A stretch of DNA of 6,959 bases from Planctomycetota bacterium (GTDB lineage Bacteria; Planctomycetota; UBA8108): the NCBI GenBank assembly GCA_016928605.1, contig JAFGKN010000400.1, positions 1 through 6,959 on the forward strand. Direction: 5' to 3'. Below the pieces are notes generated by a model that saw only the letters and a list, made by a program, of their open reading frames with translations, was not told the origin of the DNA and did no database searches. Positions 6,113-6,959 of this stretch are shown here, piece by piece. The translations under genes and the position numbers were made by a program. Numbering within the stretch: the stretch's first letter is position 1; the number at the start of each line of letters is the position of its first letter.

Positions 6113-6959
6113 TCAGCGGGCCCGTTCCTCCTCGAAGGCGCCGATCTTCTGGAACTTGCAGTAGCGGTCCTCGATCAGCTCCTCGGGCGAGAGACCGGAG
6201 AGCTCCCGCAGGTGGCGCAGGATCGCCTCCTTGAGGGTCGCGGCCGCGATCTGGTGATCGCGATGCGCCCCGCCGAGCGGCTCCGGGAGGATCTCGTCGA
6301 TGACCGAGAACTCGAGGAGGTCCTGGGCCGTCAGCCGGAGGATCTCCGCCGCCTTCTCCTTGAACTCGGCGCTCTTCCAGAGGATGGCCGCACAGCCCTC
6401 GGGCGAGATGACGGAGTAGTAGGCGTGCTCGAGCATGAGGATGCGGTTCCCCACGCCGATGCCGAGAGCCCCGCCGCTGCCGCCCTCGCCGATGACGACG
6501 CACACCACGGGGACGCGCAGCGCCGCCATCTCCATCAGGTTGCCGGCGATCACGAAGGCCTGCCCGCGCTCCTCGGCCCCGATGCCCGGATAGGCTCCGG
6601 GGGTGTTGATCAGGGTCACGATCGGGAGGCCGAACTTCTCGGCGAGCTTCATCCTGAGCAGCGCCTTGCGGTAGCCCTCGGGGTGGGGGCTTCCGAAGTG
6701 GCAAGCGATCTTCTCGGTGGTGTCCTTTCCCTTGCGCTGGCCCACGATCATCATCCGGACCCCGCCGATGGTGGCGAGGCCCGTGAGGATCGAAGGATCG
6801 TCGCGAAACGCGCGGTCGCCGTGCAGCTCGACGAAATCGTCAGCGATGAGCTGCACATAGTCGGTCGTCATGGGCCTGTCCGGGTGGCGGGCCAGCTGGA
6901 CCTTCTGCCAGGCCGAAAGGTTGGAGAAGATGGCTTTCTTCTTCTCGTCGCAGCGGTCC
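6113..6959 (-). CDS. accA: Acetyl-CoA carboxylase carboxyltransferase subunit alpha; 5' end missing
   Basis: This is the C-terminal 281 residues or so of AccA, open through the window edge at 6959. With AccD it forms the cytoplasmic carboxyltransferase that moves CO2 from biotin on AccB to acetyl-CoA, giving malonyl-CoA for fatty-acid synthesis. The partial N-terminal part shows LSAWQKVQLARHPDRP, matching the helix before the crotonase-like core (E. coli LGAWQIAQLARHPQRP), so the ATG at 6871 is internal. Core motifs are DFVELHGDRAF, KEGYRKAL-like HPEGYRKAL, NTPGAYPGIGAEERGQA, VIGEGGSGGALGIGVGN with the glycine-rich oxyanion-type loop, YYSVISPEGCAAILWK and PEPLGGAHRD. The C-terminus ends at a TGA at 6113-6115. 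Roughly 40-60 N-terminal residues should lie outside the window. The next gene downstream has its own promoter. I see no clear terminator after accA, only short GC-rich stems without a T-run. Confidence 0.97.
   Translation of the reverse strand, partial: DRCDEKKKAIFSNLSAWQKVQLARHPDRPMTTDYVQLIADDFVELHGDRAFRDDPSILTGLATIGGVRMMIVGQRKGKDTTEKIACHFGSPHPEGYRKALLRMKLAEKFGLPIVTLINTPGAYPGIGAEERGQAFVIAGNLMEMAALRVPVVCVVIGEGGSGGALGIGVGNRILMLEHAYYSVISPEGCAAILWKSAEFKEKAAEILRLTAQDLLEFSVIDEILPEPLGGAHRDHQIAAATLKEAILRHLRELSGLSPEELIEDRYCKFQKIGAFEEERAR

Noticed and set aside
5424..6704. Minus-strand open frame of 426 codons overlapping accA, the leader and the lipoprotein start.
   Set aside because: It runs out of frame through two genes and the promoter region; composition is that of a shadow frame.
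6869..6871. ATG at 6871 as the start of accA.
   Set aside because: The frame stays open to the window edge and the upstream residues LSAWQKVQLARHPDRP match the conserved AccA N-terminal region.
1..6959. Mobile elements, CRISPR arrays, tRNA/rRNA genes, phage or defence genes.
   Set aside because: No transposase, integrase, regularly spaced repeats or tRNA-like sequence was seen; apart from the lipoprotein the content is core metabolism.

Overview
The window is a high-GC bacterial chromosomal segment in which every supported gene lies on the minus strand, so transcription runs from base 6959 towards base 1. In transcription order it holds the 3' part of accA (acetyl-CoA carboxylase carboxyltransferase alpha subunit), a large predicted lipoprotein of unknown function, and a glycine cleavage cluster gcvT-gcvH-gcvPA-gcvPB, with gcvPB cut off by the window edge at base 1. 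I see no RNA genes, mobile elements, CRISPR arrays or origins.

The organism cannot be named from the sequence. High GC (near 70% in most coding stretches), the two-subunit form of glycine dehydrogenase, the style of AccA (ACHFG, GIGVGN and YYSVISPEGC motifs) and a lipoprotein C-terminus resembling the concanavalin-like domains common in planctomycete proteins together suggest Planctomycetota or another deep-branching, probably uncultured, Gram-negative lineage. This is a low-confidence inference.

Layout by region: bases 1-2391 plus 2389-3516 form the gcv operon. GcvT, GcvH and the GcvPA/GcvPB pair are the T, H and P proteins. P decarboxylates glycine and loads the aminomethyl group on the lipoyl arm of H, and T passes the one-carbon unit to tetrahydrofolate. 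The L protein (dihydrolipoamide dehydrogenase) is not in the window. The gaps of 6, 20 and 20 bases indicate one polycistronic message. Bases 3517-3670 are a short spacer with two GC-rich hairpins and a repeated 9-base word. Bases 3671-5761 encode the lipoprotein: a signal peptide with a lipobox, three related helical repeats, a proline-rich linker, a beta-rich C-terminal domain and an acidic tail. Bases 5762-6112 are gene-free and carry a good sigma70-type promoter (TTGCCT-17-TACAAT) followed by a leader of about 240 nt. Bases 6113-6959 are accA.

The gcv genes work as one pathway (glycine catabolism and one-carbon supply), and accA belongs to fatty-acid synthesis. Nothing in the sequence ties the lipoprotein functionally to either, and its own promoter suggests it is an independent unit. 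It is the only clearly uncharacterised gene here. I do not see convincing evidence of a wholly new multi-gene system.
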